DNA of 59,817 nt from Salinadaptatus halalkaliphilus (lineage in GTDB: Archaea > Halobacteriota > Halobacteria > Halobacteriales > Natrialbaceae). The notes under the pieces were generated by a model. That model was not told where the DNA came from and searched no databases. It worked only from the letters and a program-made list of their open reading frames with translations. The stretch spans positions 1-59,817 of the forward strand of contig NZ_RBZW01000027.1 in the NCBI RefSeq assembly GCF_006543045.1. Direction: 5' to 3'. Below are positions 25,670-35,183 of the stretch, piece by piece (position 1 is the stretch's first letter; each line of letters starts with the position of its first letter). The position numbers and the translations under genes were made by a program.

Positions 25670-27580
25670 ATGCTCCCAGGCTCGAGGGGTTCGTTGCTCG
25701 TCATCGTCCTCGTCGTTGGCGCCGGCTGTACGCTCGGCCTGTTCGTGATCGACACGGCGGCGAGCGACCCAGCGCCGGTGCCATTCGGCGATACCGTCAC
25801 GATGGGCGTCTCACTCGAGAGCGACCCGGACCTCGGCGAGGACATCACGATTCCGAAGGCACAGGTGTACTACACGCAGTACGAGTACGTCGTCGGCTAC
25901 CGCGGCGTCGAACGGTTCGTCGACGCCAGCCAACAGCCGAGCCACGAGGATCGCTTTGGCACCCCGATGGCGGTGTCGGTGACGGATTTTAGCGAGACGG
26001 ACCTCGAACTCTCGGCGGCGGGGTATCCGACGACCGACGACGCACCCGATTGGACGAGCGCCGAAGACGCGTTGTACGTCGTCGGGAGTGCGGCCCAAAC
26101 ACCAGCCGGAGCGACCGTCGTGCCGTTCTCTGAACGCGACGACGCCGACGCGTTTGCCGCCGCCCACGGCGGCACCGTCCGCACCTGGAACGGGTTGCTC
26201 GAGGCCGAGTTCGACATCGACGACGCCGAGATGGTACGTGAGCAGGTCGACCGACGCCACCACGAGGTCGACGCGCGGGTGACGGACGCCCAGCAACGAC
26301 GAGACCGCCCCGTCGAGGTCGTCGTCGGCGACGACACAGCGACCGTTCAGGCGGCCATCGAGACGGCACCGCCGGAATCGACCGTCCTCGTGCCAAATGG
26401 AACATACGACGAACACGTCGAGATCGATCGGCCGATCACGCTCGCCGGGGCCGGCGACGCGACGATTCGTGGCAACGGAACCGAGACGGTGGTGACCGTG
26501 ACCGCCGATCGAGCGGCGGTCGCCGATCTGCAAATCGATGGCGTCGGCAACACGACTCAGCCCGAGCCCGAGGACGATCCGGCCGATGCCGAGGACGTTC
26601 TCGAGATGGCGTACGGCCACGGCGACGCTGGAATCGAAGTCGACGACGCGAATCGGCCGCTCGTCGAGAACGTTTCGATCAGAACCCCGGCAACCGGGAT
26701 CTTGCTTCGAGAGAGCCCGAACGCGACCATCCGCACCGCCACCGTCGTCAGTACCGCAGACGACACCGACGGTTCCATGGGTGTCTTGACGATGCGCTCG
26801 CCCGATACTGTCGTCGCCGACGCCACGCTTGCCAACGGGCGGGATGGCGTCTACGCCCACCGATCCGACGGACTCGTCGTCCGACACAGTTCCCTCGAGA
26901 ACCATCGAATCGGCGTCCATCTCATGTACACGTCCGAGGTCATCCTCGCGGACAACGAGATTACGACCGTCCGCTCGAGCGCCATCGACGTGATGACGGC
27001 GCCGGAACACAACGCGATCGTGGGCAACCGCATTCGGGACGCGACTCAAGGTGTGGTGATGGCCGGCAGCCACTCCTACGTCGCCGAGAACGTCATTACC
27101 GACACCGACGTCGGGATAACGACCGGTGCCGGCAACTCGATCTACGAACGCAACGTCGTCGCCGGAAACGCCGACGGAGTGCAGGCTAGCCAGCTGTTGC
27201 CGACCAACGAGGTCGTCGACAACGATTTCGTCGCGAACCACCGCCACGCGACCGCACAGTTGGGCAGCCGTCGACACTGGACCGCCGCGGGCAGTGGCAA
27301 CTACTGGCACGGTGCCGTCGGGGCGAGCGACGGGAGGACGCTCGAGCGATCATACGCACCGACCGACCCGGTCGACGAGCGACTGCACCGTGTCGACGGC
27401 GCAGCGACGCTGACGCGAGCACCCGCGCTCGACGCGCAGGCGAGCGTCGAGGGCGCCGTCGCCGGACTGCGCGGTAGCCAGGTCGTCGATACGGCACCGC
27501 GCTGTGAACCGGCGAACCCCGACCTGCTCGAGGAGGCCGGGTGGGCGTCGGTCGCGAACGGCTGTGGGGACGTTCGGTGA
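25670..27580 (+). CDS. nosD: NosD-like beta-helix protein with N-terminal NosL-like domain (copy 2)
   Basis: 636-aa paralogue of the first NosD with the same layout: N-terminal hydrophobic anchor (SLLVIVLVVGAGCTLGLFVI), NosL-like region at about 55-185 (IPKAQVYYTQYEYVVGYRGV, then LYVVGSAAQTPAGATVVPFS), then the beta-helix from ATVQAAIETAPPESTVLVPN onwards. The two differ throughout, so the duplication is old. An AGC in the anchor could be a lipobox, though no RR is present. The ATG at 25670 is chosen because it immediately precedes the anchor; the frame is open much further upstream inside the previous gene. It closes the sco-SafE-nosD group. Confidence 0.86.
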   Translation: MLPGSRGSLLVIVLVVGAGCTLGLFVIDTAASDPAPVPFGDTVTMGVSLESDPDLGEDITIPKAQVYYTQYEYVVGYRGVERFVDASQQPSHEDRFGTPMAVSVTDFSETDLELSAAGYPTTDDAPDWTSAEDALYVVGSAAQTPAGATVVPFSERDDADAFAAAHGGTVRTWNGLLEAEFDIDDAEMVREQVDRRHHEVDARVTDAQQRRDRPVEVVVGDDTATVQAAIETAPPESTVLVPNGTYDEHVEIDRPITLAGAGDATIRGNGTETVVTVTADRAAVADLQIDGVGNTTQPEPEDDPADAEDVLEMAYGHGDAGIEVDDANRPLVENVSIRTPATGILLRESPNATIRTATVVSTADDTDGSMGVLTMRSPDTVVADATLANGRDGVYAHRSDGLVVRHSSLENHRIGVHLMYTSEVILADNEITTVRSSAIDVMTAPEHNAIVGNRIRDATQGVVMAGSHSYVAENVITDTDVGITTGAGNSIYERNVVAGNADGVQASQLLPTNEVVDNDFVANHRHATAQLGSRRHWTAAGSGNYWHGAVGASDGRTLERSYAPTDPVDERLHRVDGAATLTRAPALDAQASVEGAVAGLRGSQVVDTAPRCEPANPDLLEEAGWASVANGCGDVR

Positions 27581-27830
27581 GCAACGTCGACGGTATGGAT
27601 GTCCCTGATTGGTGTGGCTGGATAGCCGTTCTCGATACCTCGAGTTGGAAAACGACTCGAGATTACTGCGGAAGTGCAAGCGAATGCAAACGACAGGAAT
27701 AGTGCTTCGATATCCGTCTCTATTTTGTAATTCCTGTCTTGGAACCACCGTGTAGTGTACTGCAACAAGCCATAGATCAATGTATTTCTTTATACCTGAC
27801 ATATATCCACTCCAGACCAACATACCAGTA

Positions 27831-27839
27831 TTATATAAG
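27831..27839 (+). promoter_or_regulatory. TATA box of the first ABC importer operon
   Basis: TTATATAAG lies 32 bases before the ATG at 27871. Spacing and sequence fit an archaeal TATA element giving a leaderless or nearly leaderless message. Confidence 0.6.
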
Positions 27840-27870
27840 TTAAATACCGGCGCTTGGCTCGCATCGACCG

Positions 27871-28926
27871 ATGTTACAAAATGCACTGACCCGGAGAAAC
27901 GTGATTCAAAGCGGTGGGGCAATCGGCGCAGTAGGTCTCGCTGGCTGTTTCGGGATCGGTAGTAGCAATGACGAGGATGTCGTCATCCAGTACAACGCCG
28001 TCGACGGCTGGGCTAACTATGAAACCGTTCGAGAGGAATTCACCGATGAGACAGGGATCGACTTCCCAGAAGATACGAAAAACAGCGGACAGACGCTCAA
28101 CGCATTGACGAACGAGGCAGAAAACCCCCAGGCTGATGTCGCGTATATGGGAATCTCCGACGCGATTGTCGCTGAGCAGAACGGTCTGACCGAGTCTTAC
28201 GAACCAGAGGGCTGGGACAACATTCCCGACGATCTCAAACACCCGGACGGAGAGTGGGTCTGTAACCACTACGGCACAGTCGGGTGGGCAGTGAACACGA
28301 ACGAGGTCGAAGAGGTGCCCCAGTCCTGGGAGGACCTCCTCGACGAACAGTTCGAAGATACGATCGCTCTGTACAACCCGGAATCGGCGTACAACGGGTT
28401 CATCAATTTCCTCACCGCGAACTTCGCAATGGGGGGTGACCTGACCGACGTCGATCCAGGGATCGATTTCTTCAATGAACTACAAGAGCGAGGGAACATC
28501 GCAGCGATGCCGGACCAGGGTGTCACGACGAGTTTCTTCCAAGGAGAGGTGCCGATGCTCATGGCGTACGATTTCAACGCCTACGAGGCGAAATATCTGA
28601 GCGATCTTCCCGAAGAGGATGTCGAGGTCGTTGTCCCCGATGACGGCTCGATCATCGTCCCATATATCCTCAACGTCGTTAACGACTGTCCGCGCCGGGA
28701 GAACGCAGAGGTGTGCATCGACTTCCAACTCAGTGAACAGGGACAACAACTGGTGGCAGAAGCGTTCGTAACTCCCTCACGCGAGGACATCAGTATGCCC
28801 GACGACGTTACGGAACTGATGTTGTCCGACGACGAGTACGAAAGTTCGTTCTCGATAGACTACGAGGAGTTGGTCGAACAGCAAGATGCGATCAGAGAGC
28901 AGTTCTCGCGGGAAGTCGCGTCGTAA
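27871..28926 (+). CDS. Substrate-binding lipoprotein of a spermidine/iron/thiamine-type ABC importer (system 1)
   Basis: 351-aa extracellular solute-binding protein (SBP family 1/8). The signal LTRRNVIQSGG (Tat-like) leads to lipobox GLAGC with C25. Blocks such as YNAVDGWANYETVREEFTDE, GWAVNTNEVEEVPQSWEDLL and VPYILNVVNDCPRRENAEVC are typical of Pot/Afu/ThiB-like binding proteins. The ligand is not predictable; iron(III), polyamine, thiamine and phosphonate are all possible in this superfamily. It begins a four-gene operon and is 7 bp from the first permease. A paralogous system follows at 32 kb. Confidence 0.87.
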   Translation: MLQNALTRRNVIQSGGAIGAVGLAGCFGIGSSNDEDVVIQYNAVDGWANYETVREEFTDETGIDFPEDTKNSGQTLNALTNEAENPQADVAYMGISDAIVAEQNGLTESYEPEGWDNIPDDLKHPDGEWVCNHYGTVGWAVNTNEVEEVPQSWEDLLDEQFEDTIALYNPESAYNGFINFLTANFAMGGDLTDVDPGIDFFNELQERGNIAAMPDQGVTTSFFQGEVPMLMAYDFNAYEAKYLSDLPEEDVEVVVPDDGSIIVPYILNVVNDCPRRENAEVCIDFQLSEQGQQLVAEAFVTPSREDISMPDDVTELMLSDDEYESSFSIDYEELVEQQDAIREQFSREVAS

Positions 28927-28932
28927 CGCCGC

Positions 28933-29811
28933 ATGATCGACATGTATCGGTACCTCGCTAAAATACGGCTTCCGACGGTTCGTGGCCGTAGCATCGACGG
29001 ATATCTTCCATGGCTGCTGAGCCTGCCGTTTGTCGCGCTCTTTCTTCTGTTTTTGGGAGTTCCGGTCTACCGACTGGTCGAGTTGAGTGTACAGTCGTCG
29101 ACGGTGTTCGGGAATTACGTGACGGTCTTCGCTGTCGGACGATACCGAAACGCGCTATTGATGAGTTTCGGTATTGCGTTTCTGGTGACGGGGATCTCCA
29201 TCATTCTGGGACTGTTTATGGCGTACTTTCTCGCCCGACGCGAGTTCGCCGGTAAGCGAGTTGTGATCGCCATCATTTCGTTTCCGATCAGTTTTCCTGG
29301 AATTCTCATCGCGTGGGCGATGATCGTGCTGCTCGGACGCAGTGGCGTTCTGTCGCAACTGCTGGCGTTCCTGTCTGGCGAGAGCGCATCGACGTTCGCC
29401 ATCGCATTCAGTTTCTGGGGACTCGTGGCGGGATACACGTACTTTACCCTCCCACGAGTGACGATGGCGATGGTCTCCTCGATCGAAAAGGTAAACCCGA
29501 GCATCGAGGAAGCCGCCCAGAGTCTCGGTGCATCTCGGCTGCAAACGTTCCGGCACGTCACGCTACCGGTTATAGCTCCAGCAATTGCCTCGGCAGTAAC
29601 GCTCGCCTTCAGCGTCTGTATGGCCGCGTTCGGGACGGCATTGCTGCTCGCCAGCGGCGTCATCGACATCCTCCCGCTGATGATCTTCAACGTCGTCATG
29701 GGCCAGCAAAACTACGAGCTAGGCGCGGCGATGGGGATCGTTCTGACGATCATCACCGTCGGCGTCATCTACGGATACCGCAGGAAGTTCGGAGGGAGTG
29801 TCTATGAGTGA
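28933..29811 (+). CDS. ABC importer permease 1 (system 1)
   Basis: 292-aa inner-membrane subunit with about six helices (BPD_transp_1 type). The EAA loop that docks on the ATPase reads EEAAQSLGASRLQTFRHVTL near residues 194-213. It forms the channel with the next gene, which overlaps by 8 bases (ATGAGTGA). Confidence 0.9.
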   Translation: MIDMYRYLAKIRLPTVRGRSIDGYLPWLLSLPFVALFLLFLGVPVYRLVELSVQSSTVFGNYVTVFAVGRYRNALLMSFGIAFLVTGISIILGLFMAYFLARREFAGKRVVIAIISFPISFPGILIAWAMIVLLGRSGVLSQLLAFLSGESASTFAIAFSFWGLVAGYTYFTLPRVTMAMVSSIEKVNPSIEEAAQSLGASRLQTFRHVTLPVIAPAIASAVTLAFSVCMAAFGTALLLASGVIDILPLMIFNVVMGQQNYELGAAMGIVLTIITVGVIYGYRRKFGGSVYE

Positions 29812-30631
29812 TCTCACTCATCGAGTTCGCTCGTTCGACATCGGTTTGCTTACGTTCTACGTCGTCTGCTCATTCGTGCTGGCGTTTATTTTACTTCCCG
29901 TACTCGTCATTTTCTTTTACTCGTTTACTGGGTCCCCGGTCGGAGGGTTCAATTCACCGACACTGACTTACTACGAAGGGGCGCTCTCGTCGAACTTGGA
30001 CGCAATCACTCTGAGCATCCAAATCGCTGTCGTAACCGTCGCGATCAACGTCCTGACCGGGGTTCCGGTGGCGTACACGCTCGTCAGATACGACTTTCCG
30101 TTAAAGGGACTACTGACAGAGGTAACAATTCTCCCCATGGCGATTCCCGGAATCGTCATCGGTGTCGCACTCGTTCGCAGCTGGGGCGCGCCACGGTTCG
30201 GACTCAACCTGGGCGGGACGGTGGAAATCCTGGTGATCGGTCACGTGCTGTTTACGATCCCGTTTATGATCCAAGTGACGATGGCGACGCTCGAATCGAT
30301 CGATTATCAAAAGCTCGAAGAGAGCGCCCGAAGCCTCGGAGCGGGATGGCCACAGACGTTCTTGTTGGTGATTGTACCGAACATCTACAACGGTATCGTC
30401 GCTGGGTCGATCATGACGTTCGCCCTCTCGCTCGGGGAGTTCAACATCAGTTTCTTTCTCCAGACACCGCTTACTACCACGCTGCCGGTTGCACTGTTCG
30501 GTAGCTTTCGAACGGTCGACGCCGGCGAAGCGAGCGCTCTCGCGTCGGTGTTTATTCTGTTGATTGTAGGGCTTCTGGTACTGGTCCAGTTCATCAGCGA
30601 CGAAGGTGTCAAACTCGGTGGAAATGTCTAA
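29804..30631 (+). CDS. ABC importer permease 2 (system 1)
   Basis: 275-aa permease of the same type. The EAA loop is EESARSLGAGWPQTFLLVIV near residues 165-184. The ATG at 29804 overlaps the previous stop; a GTG two codons upstream is possible. Its stop TAA shares one base with the ATPase start (TAATG). Confidence 0.9.
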   Translation: MSDLTHRVRSFDIGLLTFYVVCSFVLAFILLPVLVIFFYSFTGSPVGGFNSPTLTYYEGALSSNLDAITLSIQIAVVTVAINVLTGVPVAYTLVRYDFPLKGLLTEVTILPMAIPGIVIGVALVRSWGAPRFGLNLGGTVEILVIGHVLFTIPFMIQVTMATLESIDYQKLEESARSLGAGWPQTFLLVIVPNIYNGIVAGSIMTFALSLGEFNISFFLQTPLTTTLPVALFGSFRTVDAGEASALASVFILLIVGLLVLVQFISDEGVKLGGNV

Positions 30632-31653
30632 TGACGCAAGTGAAATTGCAGAACGTAACCAAGGAGTATGGATCGGAAACAGCGATCGAAGACGTCTCGT
30701 TGACGGTCGAATCGGGCGAAACGCTCGCCGTCGTCGGCCCGTCCGGTTGTGGAAAGAGTACGACGCTCCGTACTGTGGCTGGATTCGAATCGCCCACCGG
30801 GGGCAGGGTACTGTTCGACGGTGAGGACGTAACCGATGAGCGACCGGAGGAACGGAACGTCGGCATCGTCTTTCAGGACTATGCACTCTTCGAGAACATG
30901 TCTGTGATGGAAAACGTAACGTTTGGGCCAAGAATGAACGGCGTTCAGAAAAACGAACGCGTCAACCGTGCTGAGGAGTTGCTCGAACTACTGGACATCG
31001 GCGAATTGCGTGACAGATCCCCGTCGACGCTCTCGGGCGGACAGCAACAGCGTGTCGGGTTTGCTCGTGCACTCGCAATCGAACCGGAGGTGCTACTGCT
31101 CGACGAGCCGATGACGGGCCTTGACGCGAAACTCAAGCGCCAACTTCGAAGCGAGATCGGCAGCTTGCTGAACGAGATCGGCGTCACGACCGTGTACGTT
31201 ACCCACGACCAGCAGGAGGCAATGGCAATGGGAAACCGTCTCGCCGTATTGAACGACGGTTGGGTCGAACAGATCGGGACGCCGGAAGAAATCTACGAAC
31301 GACCCGTGAATCGTTTTGTAGCCGACTTCGTCGGCGTGTCTAACATGCTTCCTGCGACAGTAACCGACGATGTCATCGATGTCGGCGTCGCCAAATTAAA
31401 GCGCAACGGCCACCCGGCTAACTCGGACGGCACGCTTGTCGTGCGACCAGAAGATTTTACCGTCGGCTCCGGAGCTATCGAAGCAACTGCCGTCGACCTG
31501 TTTTACCTCGGCGATCAGACCCAACTCGAGGCAGAACTCAACAACGGCGAAAGCGTCTCAGTCCGACTCGACCGCACTACAGACGCCATCAAGCCGGGGG
31601 ATTCGATCTCACTCGATATCGATTCCCAAGCAGTGCATCTCATCGATCAGTAA
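30631..31653 (+). CDS. ABC importer ATPase (system 1)
   Basis: 340-aa PotA/FbpC/CysA-type ATPase. It shows Walker A GPSGCGKST near residue 37, signature LSGGQQQRVGFARAL near 133, Walker B VLLLDEPMTGLD near 155 and the H-loop VTHDQQEA. The C-terminal 90 residues are a TOBE regulatory domain (LVVRPEDFTVGSGAIEATAV). It energises uptake through the two preceding permeases. The 3' end is followed by a gene-free stretch with two repeat elements. Confidence 0.92.
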   Translation: MTQVKLQNVTKEYGSETAIEDVSLTVESGETLAVVGPSGCGKSTTLRTVAGFESPTGGRVLFDGEDVTDERPEERNVGIVFQDYALFENMSVMENVTFGPRMNGVQKNERVNRAEELLELLDIGELRDRSPSTLSGGQQQRVGFARALAIEPEVLLLDEPMTGLDAKLKRQLRSEIGSLLNEIGVTTVYVTHDQQEAMAMGNRLAVLNDGWVEQIGTPEEIYERPVNRFVADFVGVSNMLPATVTDDVIDVGVAKLKRNGHPANSDGTLVVRPEDFTVGSGAIEATAVDLFYLGDQTQLEAELNNGESVSVRLDRTTDAIKPGDSISLDIDSQAVHLIDQ

Positions 31654-31794
31654 TATCGAGGGGTGAGCTACAGATGTCAACCGTCCGCCGTTGATTCTCG
31701 AGAAGATAGGTTTGTTCATTCTCCGATACATATATCGGGACAGATAAGGTGTAGGTTGTGCGCTCTATCAAGTGACGAGTTGAGACCGTTACTG

Positions 31795-31896
31795 ATAGGG
31801 ATTATCGTAACCAACCGCTAATGCCGAGGCCCAGTCCTCGGCGTAGTATCTCGGTTCGCCGGAAGAAAACTATGAACGTCTACGATAATCCCTATA
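31795..31896. repeat. Family B element with terminal inverted repeats, copy 1
   Basis: 102 bp bounded by ATAGGGATTATCGTA and its exact reverse complement TACGATAATCCCTAT. Read in reverse complement, its inside aligns with the copy at 37.6 kb (GTTCAT.GTTTT, CCG..GAACCGAGA, CGGTTGG). An inner hairpin CCGAGG-cccagt-CCTCGG is also present. This is a MITE-like shape with no coding capacity. It lies 26 bp before a family A palindrome. Confidence 0.85.
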
Positions 31897-31922
31897 AACG
31901 TTCATTCCTTTGGGTCAGCAAT

Positions 31923-32008
31923 CATACGGTTTACTGTAAGCCATTTCCGGCGCACCCGCGACCCGGGCGGCGGGTGCGCCGGTAAATCGTTACAGTAATC
32001 CGTATCAG
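31923..32008. repeat. Family A palindrome, copy 4 (best-preserved)
   Basis: 86-bp palindrome and the cleanest copy: CATACGGTTTACTGTAA...TTACAGTAATCCGTATCAG outside, CCGGCGCACCCGC/GCGGGTGCGCCGG inside, centred on CCCGGGCGGC. Only a few bases in the 35-bp arms are unpaired. It sits between the two ABC importer operons. Confidence 0.92.
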
Positions 32009-32135
32009 TCACGTGCTGGTACTCGACTGCGCATTATGAACCAAACATAGTCTACGATAACGGCCCGTATGCCACCCCCCAAATATGTACTACAATTATA
32101 ATTTTATTTATAACTACTCTCGATCAACTCTTTCG

Positions 32136-33338
32136 ATGGCAAAGTTCACACGGACAGTATCCAGACGAGGGGTTTTGGCAAGCAGTGCAACTGTGGTTGG
32201 GATGGCGGTTGCTGGTTGTATGAGTGATGACGAAAACGGATCCAGCCAGAACAGCGAGTCCGAGAGCGGATCGGGCAATGGATCCGGTGGTGGATCCACC
32301 GAGGAAACGTACGAGGTCGGATACGGCAACCATCAAACGACAGTAAGCGCGTCGGCGTTTCCGGACGAACTACGAATTTACGCGGTCCAAACTGGCTGGT
32401 CGAACTGGGACGCCGTAATGGAGAACTTCGAAAACGAATACGGGGTTCCTCTTTACGACGCACAGGGGTCGTCAGGCGAGGCTCTCACTGACGCACGGTC
32501 AAACGCCGGTAATCCGACACACTCCGCGTTCAACGGCGGGTATTCTTTCGCCCTCGAGGCGATGAACGACGGCCTGACGACGGACTACAAGCCCGCCAAT
32601 TGGGATGTCGTCCCTGACGAACTCAAGACCGACAATGGTCACGTGGTCTCGACACGACAGATGACGACGGCGGTCGCCTACCGTTCCGACGTCTACGAAG
32701 AGCGCGGCCTCGATGCACCCGAGACCTGGGAAGACCTCAAACACCCTGACATCGCCCAAGATCTGGCCTTCACGCCACCCCACACAGCAAATGGACTTGC
32801 GTCCGCGCTGTCAGTGAATAGAGCCTACGGCGGTTCGATGACAAATCTCGATCCGGTCATCGAGTATCACGAGGAAATCGCCGACCACGGCGCAGACATT
32901 CGTCGAAACATCGAGGGGGACGTTACCAGCGGGGAGATATCGACCGTCGTCGAGTACGATTATTCGGGGTTGAACATGAAGTACAACATGGACGAGATCG
33001 ACGAGGAGCAACTCGAGGTCGCGATACTGACTGGCCCGAACGGAGAGGAGGGTGCGATGAACGTTCCGTACGGATTCGGATTGCTCGAGGGTGCACCAAA
33101 TCCCGAGGCAGCGAAACTGTTCATGGACTACGTGCTTTCCCTGGAGGGCCAGGAACTGTTTTTCGACGCGTTTGTCCGACCGATTCGGGCCGACGAACTC
33201 GAGCAACCCGAGGAATTCCCCGATCAGTCCGACTACGACGCTGCCGAGTTCGCCCTCGATCAGGAGGAACTGGTCGCAAACCAGGAGTCGATCCAGCAAG
33301 AACTCACCGACCGAACCCCGCTTCCGGGCGCTCAGTAG
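32136..33338 (+). CDS. Substrate-binding lipoprotein of an ABC importer (system 2)
   Basis: 400-aa extracellular solute-binding protein, paralogous in type to the one at 27.9 kb but longer. A Tat signal SRRGVLASSATVVG (residues 8-21) leads to lipobox AVAGC with C27, followed by a serine/glycine/aspartate-rich linker to about 65. TFTPPHTANGLASALSVNRA and APNPEAAKLFMDYVLSLEGQ are typical binding-protein blocks. The ATG at 32136 places the signal correctly; an ATG at 32085 would add 17 mostly aromatic residues in AT-rich leader DNA and is less likely. It starts a five-reading-frame operon. Confidence 0.86.
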   Translation: MAKFTRTVSRRGVLASSATVVGMAVAGCMSDDENGSSQNSESESGSGNGSGGGSTEETYEVGYGNHQTTVSASAFPDELRIYAVQTGWSNWDAVMENFENEYGVPLYDAQGSSGEALTDARSNAGNPTHSAFNGGYSFALEAMNDGLTTDYKPANWDVVPDELKTDNGHVVSTRQMTTAVAYRSDVYEERGLDAPETWEDLKHPDIAQDLAFTPPHTANGLASALSVNRAYGGSMTNLDPVIEYHEEIADHGADIRRNIEGDVTSGEISTVVEYDYSGLNMKYNMDEIDEEQLEVAILTGPNGEEGAMNVPYGFGLLEGAPNPEAAKLFMDYVLSLEGQELFFDAFVRPIRADELEQPEEFPDQSDYDAAEFALDQEELVANQESIQQELTDRTPLPGAQ

Positions 33339-33341
33339 GCG

Positions 33342-34262
33342 ATGTCGATACGATTTCCGAGTCGTGACCAACTTTGCCAATCGATCGTGTCCGCTCGATC
33401 GATGGCGTTCCCGACGACAGAGCGTGAGCGCGAGCGTCGACGGATAGTTATCATGTGTCTCCCATTTTTTGTGCTCGCGACGTTCGCCGGGTTCGTGCCA
33501 CTGATCGTGATGGCTCGAATGAGCCTCTCGGCGGAGAACCTGGAGAACGCCGGCTGGAGTTTCGCGGCGTGGGAGGCCCTCGTCACGGAGCCGGTGTACC
33601 GTGAAATTGCCTGGAACACCCTCTGGTTCGCGACCGCTGCCACTGTCGTAAGCGTTGCGCTCGGGGTGGTGATTTCACACGTACTCGAAAAGTACTCGCT
33701 ACCGTTCGAGAACGTCCTCGTCGCAGTAGTCTCGTTCCCCATCGCACTCCCGGGAATCGTCGTCGCGTTTATGGCCATCGTGTTGTTGGGTCGGCAGGGA
33801 CTCGTGACCAATGCGGTCGCCGTGTTCACCGGCTCGAGCGCGATCGATCTCGCGTCGGCGACCTCCGTCTTTGGGCTCTTTCTTGGGTACGTGTACTCGC
33901 TGGTACCTCGGGCGACAATGGTGTTACGAGGAACGTACGCCGAAGTCGATACGCGCGCGGAAGAAGCCGCCCGATCGTTGGGTGCGACGCCGTTCGAGAC
34001 GTTCTATCATGTTACCCTCCCCGAGATCCGTCCCGGAATCGTCGCGGCGTTCATCCTCACGTTTCGGTCCGCCCTCGCGATCTTCGGCACCGTGTTGATA
34101 CTGCAGGCACTTGCCGTCGTTACGCTCCGGATCGATTACGAGATCGGAGTCGGATTCAACACCCAGATAGCCGGGGCAATCGGGCTGGTGTATGCACTGT
34201 TCCTGATCGCGTTCACGTTTGTCGGACTGCGGTTTGTATCGAACAAAACAGTGGAGATCTGA
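33342..34262 (+). CDS. ABC importer permease 1 (system 2)
   Basis: 306-aa membrane subunit with six helices. EAA loop EEAARSLGATPFETFYHVTL is near residues 207-226. It starts 3 bp after the binding-protein stop; an internal ATG at residue 21 (MAFPTTERER) is another possible start. It pairs with the following permease. Confidence 0.9.
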   Translation: MSIRFPSRDQLCQSIVSARSMAFPTTERERERRRIVIMCLPFFVLATFAGFVPLIVMARMSLSAENLENAGWSFAAWEALVTEPVYREIAWNTLWFATAATVVSVALGVVISHVLEKYSLPFENVLVAVVSFPIALPGIVVAFMAIVLLGRQGLVTNAVAVFTGSSAIDLASATSVFGLFLGYVYSLVPRATMVLRGTYAEVDTRAEEAARSLGATPFETFYHVTLPEIRPGIVAAFILTFRSALAIFGTVLILQALAVVTLRIDYEIGVGFNTQIAGAIGLVYALFLIAFTFVGLRFVSNKTVEI

Positions 34263-34268
34263 TAACGG

Positions 34269-35183
34269 ATGACTGACTACTATACTGACTCGAAAGCGGA
34301 GGCGGAGACGGGATCGAAGGAATTGCGATCGGGGACCGAATCCAAGTGGACGTCGGCTCGGCGTTCGGCGTCGGAACGGATCGGACGACCCACGCTCGTC
34401 TGGATCGTCTACCTGGTTGTGGCGATTCTCGTGGTTCCGATCCTGATGACCTTCATCTCTTCGTTCGCGAGTACGGCGACGGGAGTTCTCCCACGCGGAT
34501 TCGTCACGTTCGAACACTGGCGACACGTCCTCGGGTTCGGCGATTACGGCGTCCGCGCGAACGCCATCCCGGGACTGACGTTCAGCGTGCTGGTCGCGAC
34601 GGGTGGAATGATCTTGAATGTAATCATCGGCATTCCGATCGCGTACGCGCTCTCTCGGTACGACTTCGCCGCTCATAATTGGGTGAACACCCTCGCAATC
34701 CTCCCGATCGTCCCGGGCGTCATCCTCGGGATCGCGTTCCTGCGTACCTATCCCGATTACCGGGGCTCGGCGCTCGTCTTGATCGTCGGTTATTGTTTGC
34801 TCAAGTCGCCGTACATGGTCCTTACGGTCCAGAGCTCGTTTCAATCGATAGACATCGTGAAACTCGAGGAGAGTGCCAGATCACTCGGCGCATCCTGGCC
34901 CCGGGCCTTTCTGACGATCATCGTTCCGCACGCGAAACGTGGGATTCTCGCGGGCTGTATCATTACTTGGACCTTGGCCGCTGCGGAGTTCAACTTCACC
35001 TACATGGTTCATACTGGCGACCCGGAACCGTTCTCGATGTTCCTGTTCAGAAATATCTCGAACGCCCCGTATCTTCAGTCCGCCGCGGCTATCTCAATTT
35101 ACTTCTCCATCGTCGTCTGTGCGATCCTCATACTACAACTCCTCGGCAATCGCGGCTTCACGACTCTCAACGACGATCGATGA
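34269..35183 (+). CDS. ABC importer permease 2 (system 2)
   Basis: 304-aa permease with a longer hydrophilic N-terminus (about 40 residues) before the first helix. EAA loop EESARSLGASWPRAFLTIIV is near residues 200-219. Its stop overlaps (ATGA) a tiny reading frame that bridges to the ATPase gene. Confidence 0.9.
   Translation: MTDYYTDSKAEAETGSKELRSGTESKWTSARRSASERIGRPTLVWIVYLVVAILVVPILMTFISSFASTATGVLPRGFVTFEHWRHVLGFGDYGVRANAIPGLTFSVLVATGGMILNVIIGIPIAYALSRYDFAAHNWVNTLAILPIVPGVILGIAFLRTYPDYRGSALVLIVGYCLLKSPYMVLTVQSSFQSIDIVKLEESARSLGASWPRAFLTIIVPHAKRGILAGCIITWTLAAAEFNFTYMVHTGDPEPFSMFLFRNISNAPYLQSAAAISIYFSIVVCAILILQLLGNRGFTTLNDDR

Noticed and set aside
18973-27580. A nitrous oxide reductase (nosZ) gene in the cluster
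   Set aside because: No long protein with the histidine-rich CuZ sites or the CuA CxxxC motif of NosZ is present.
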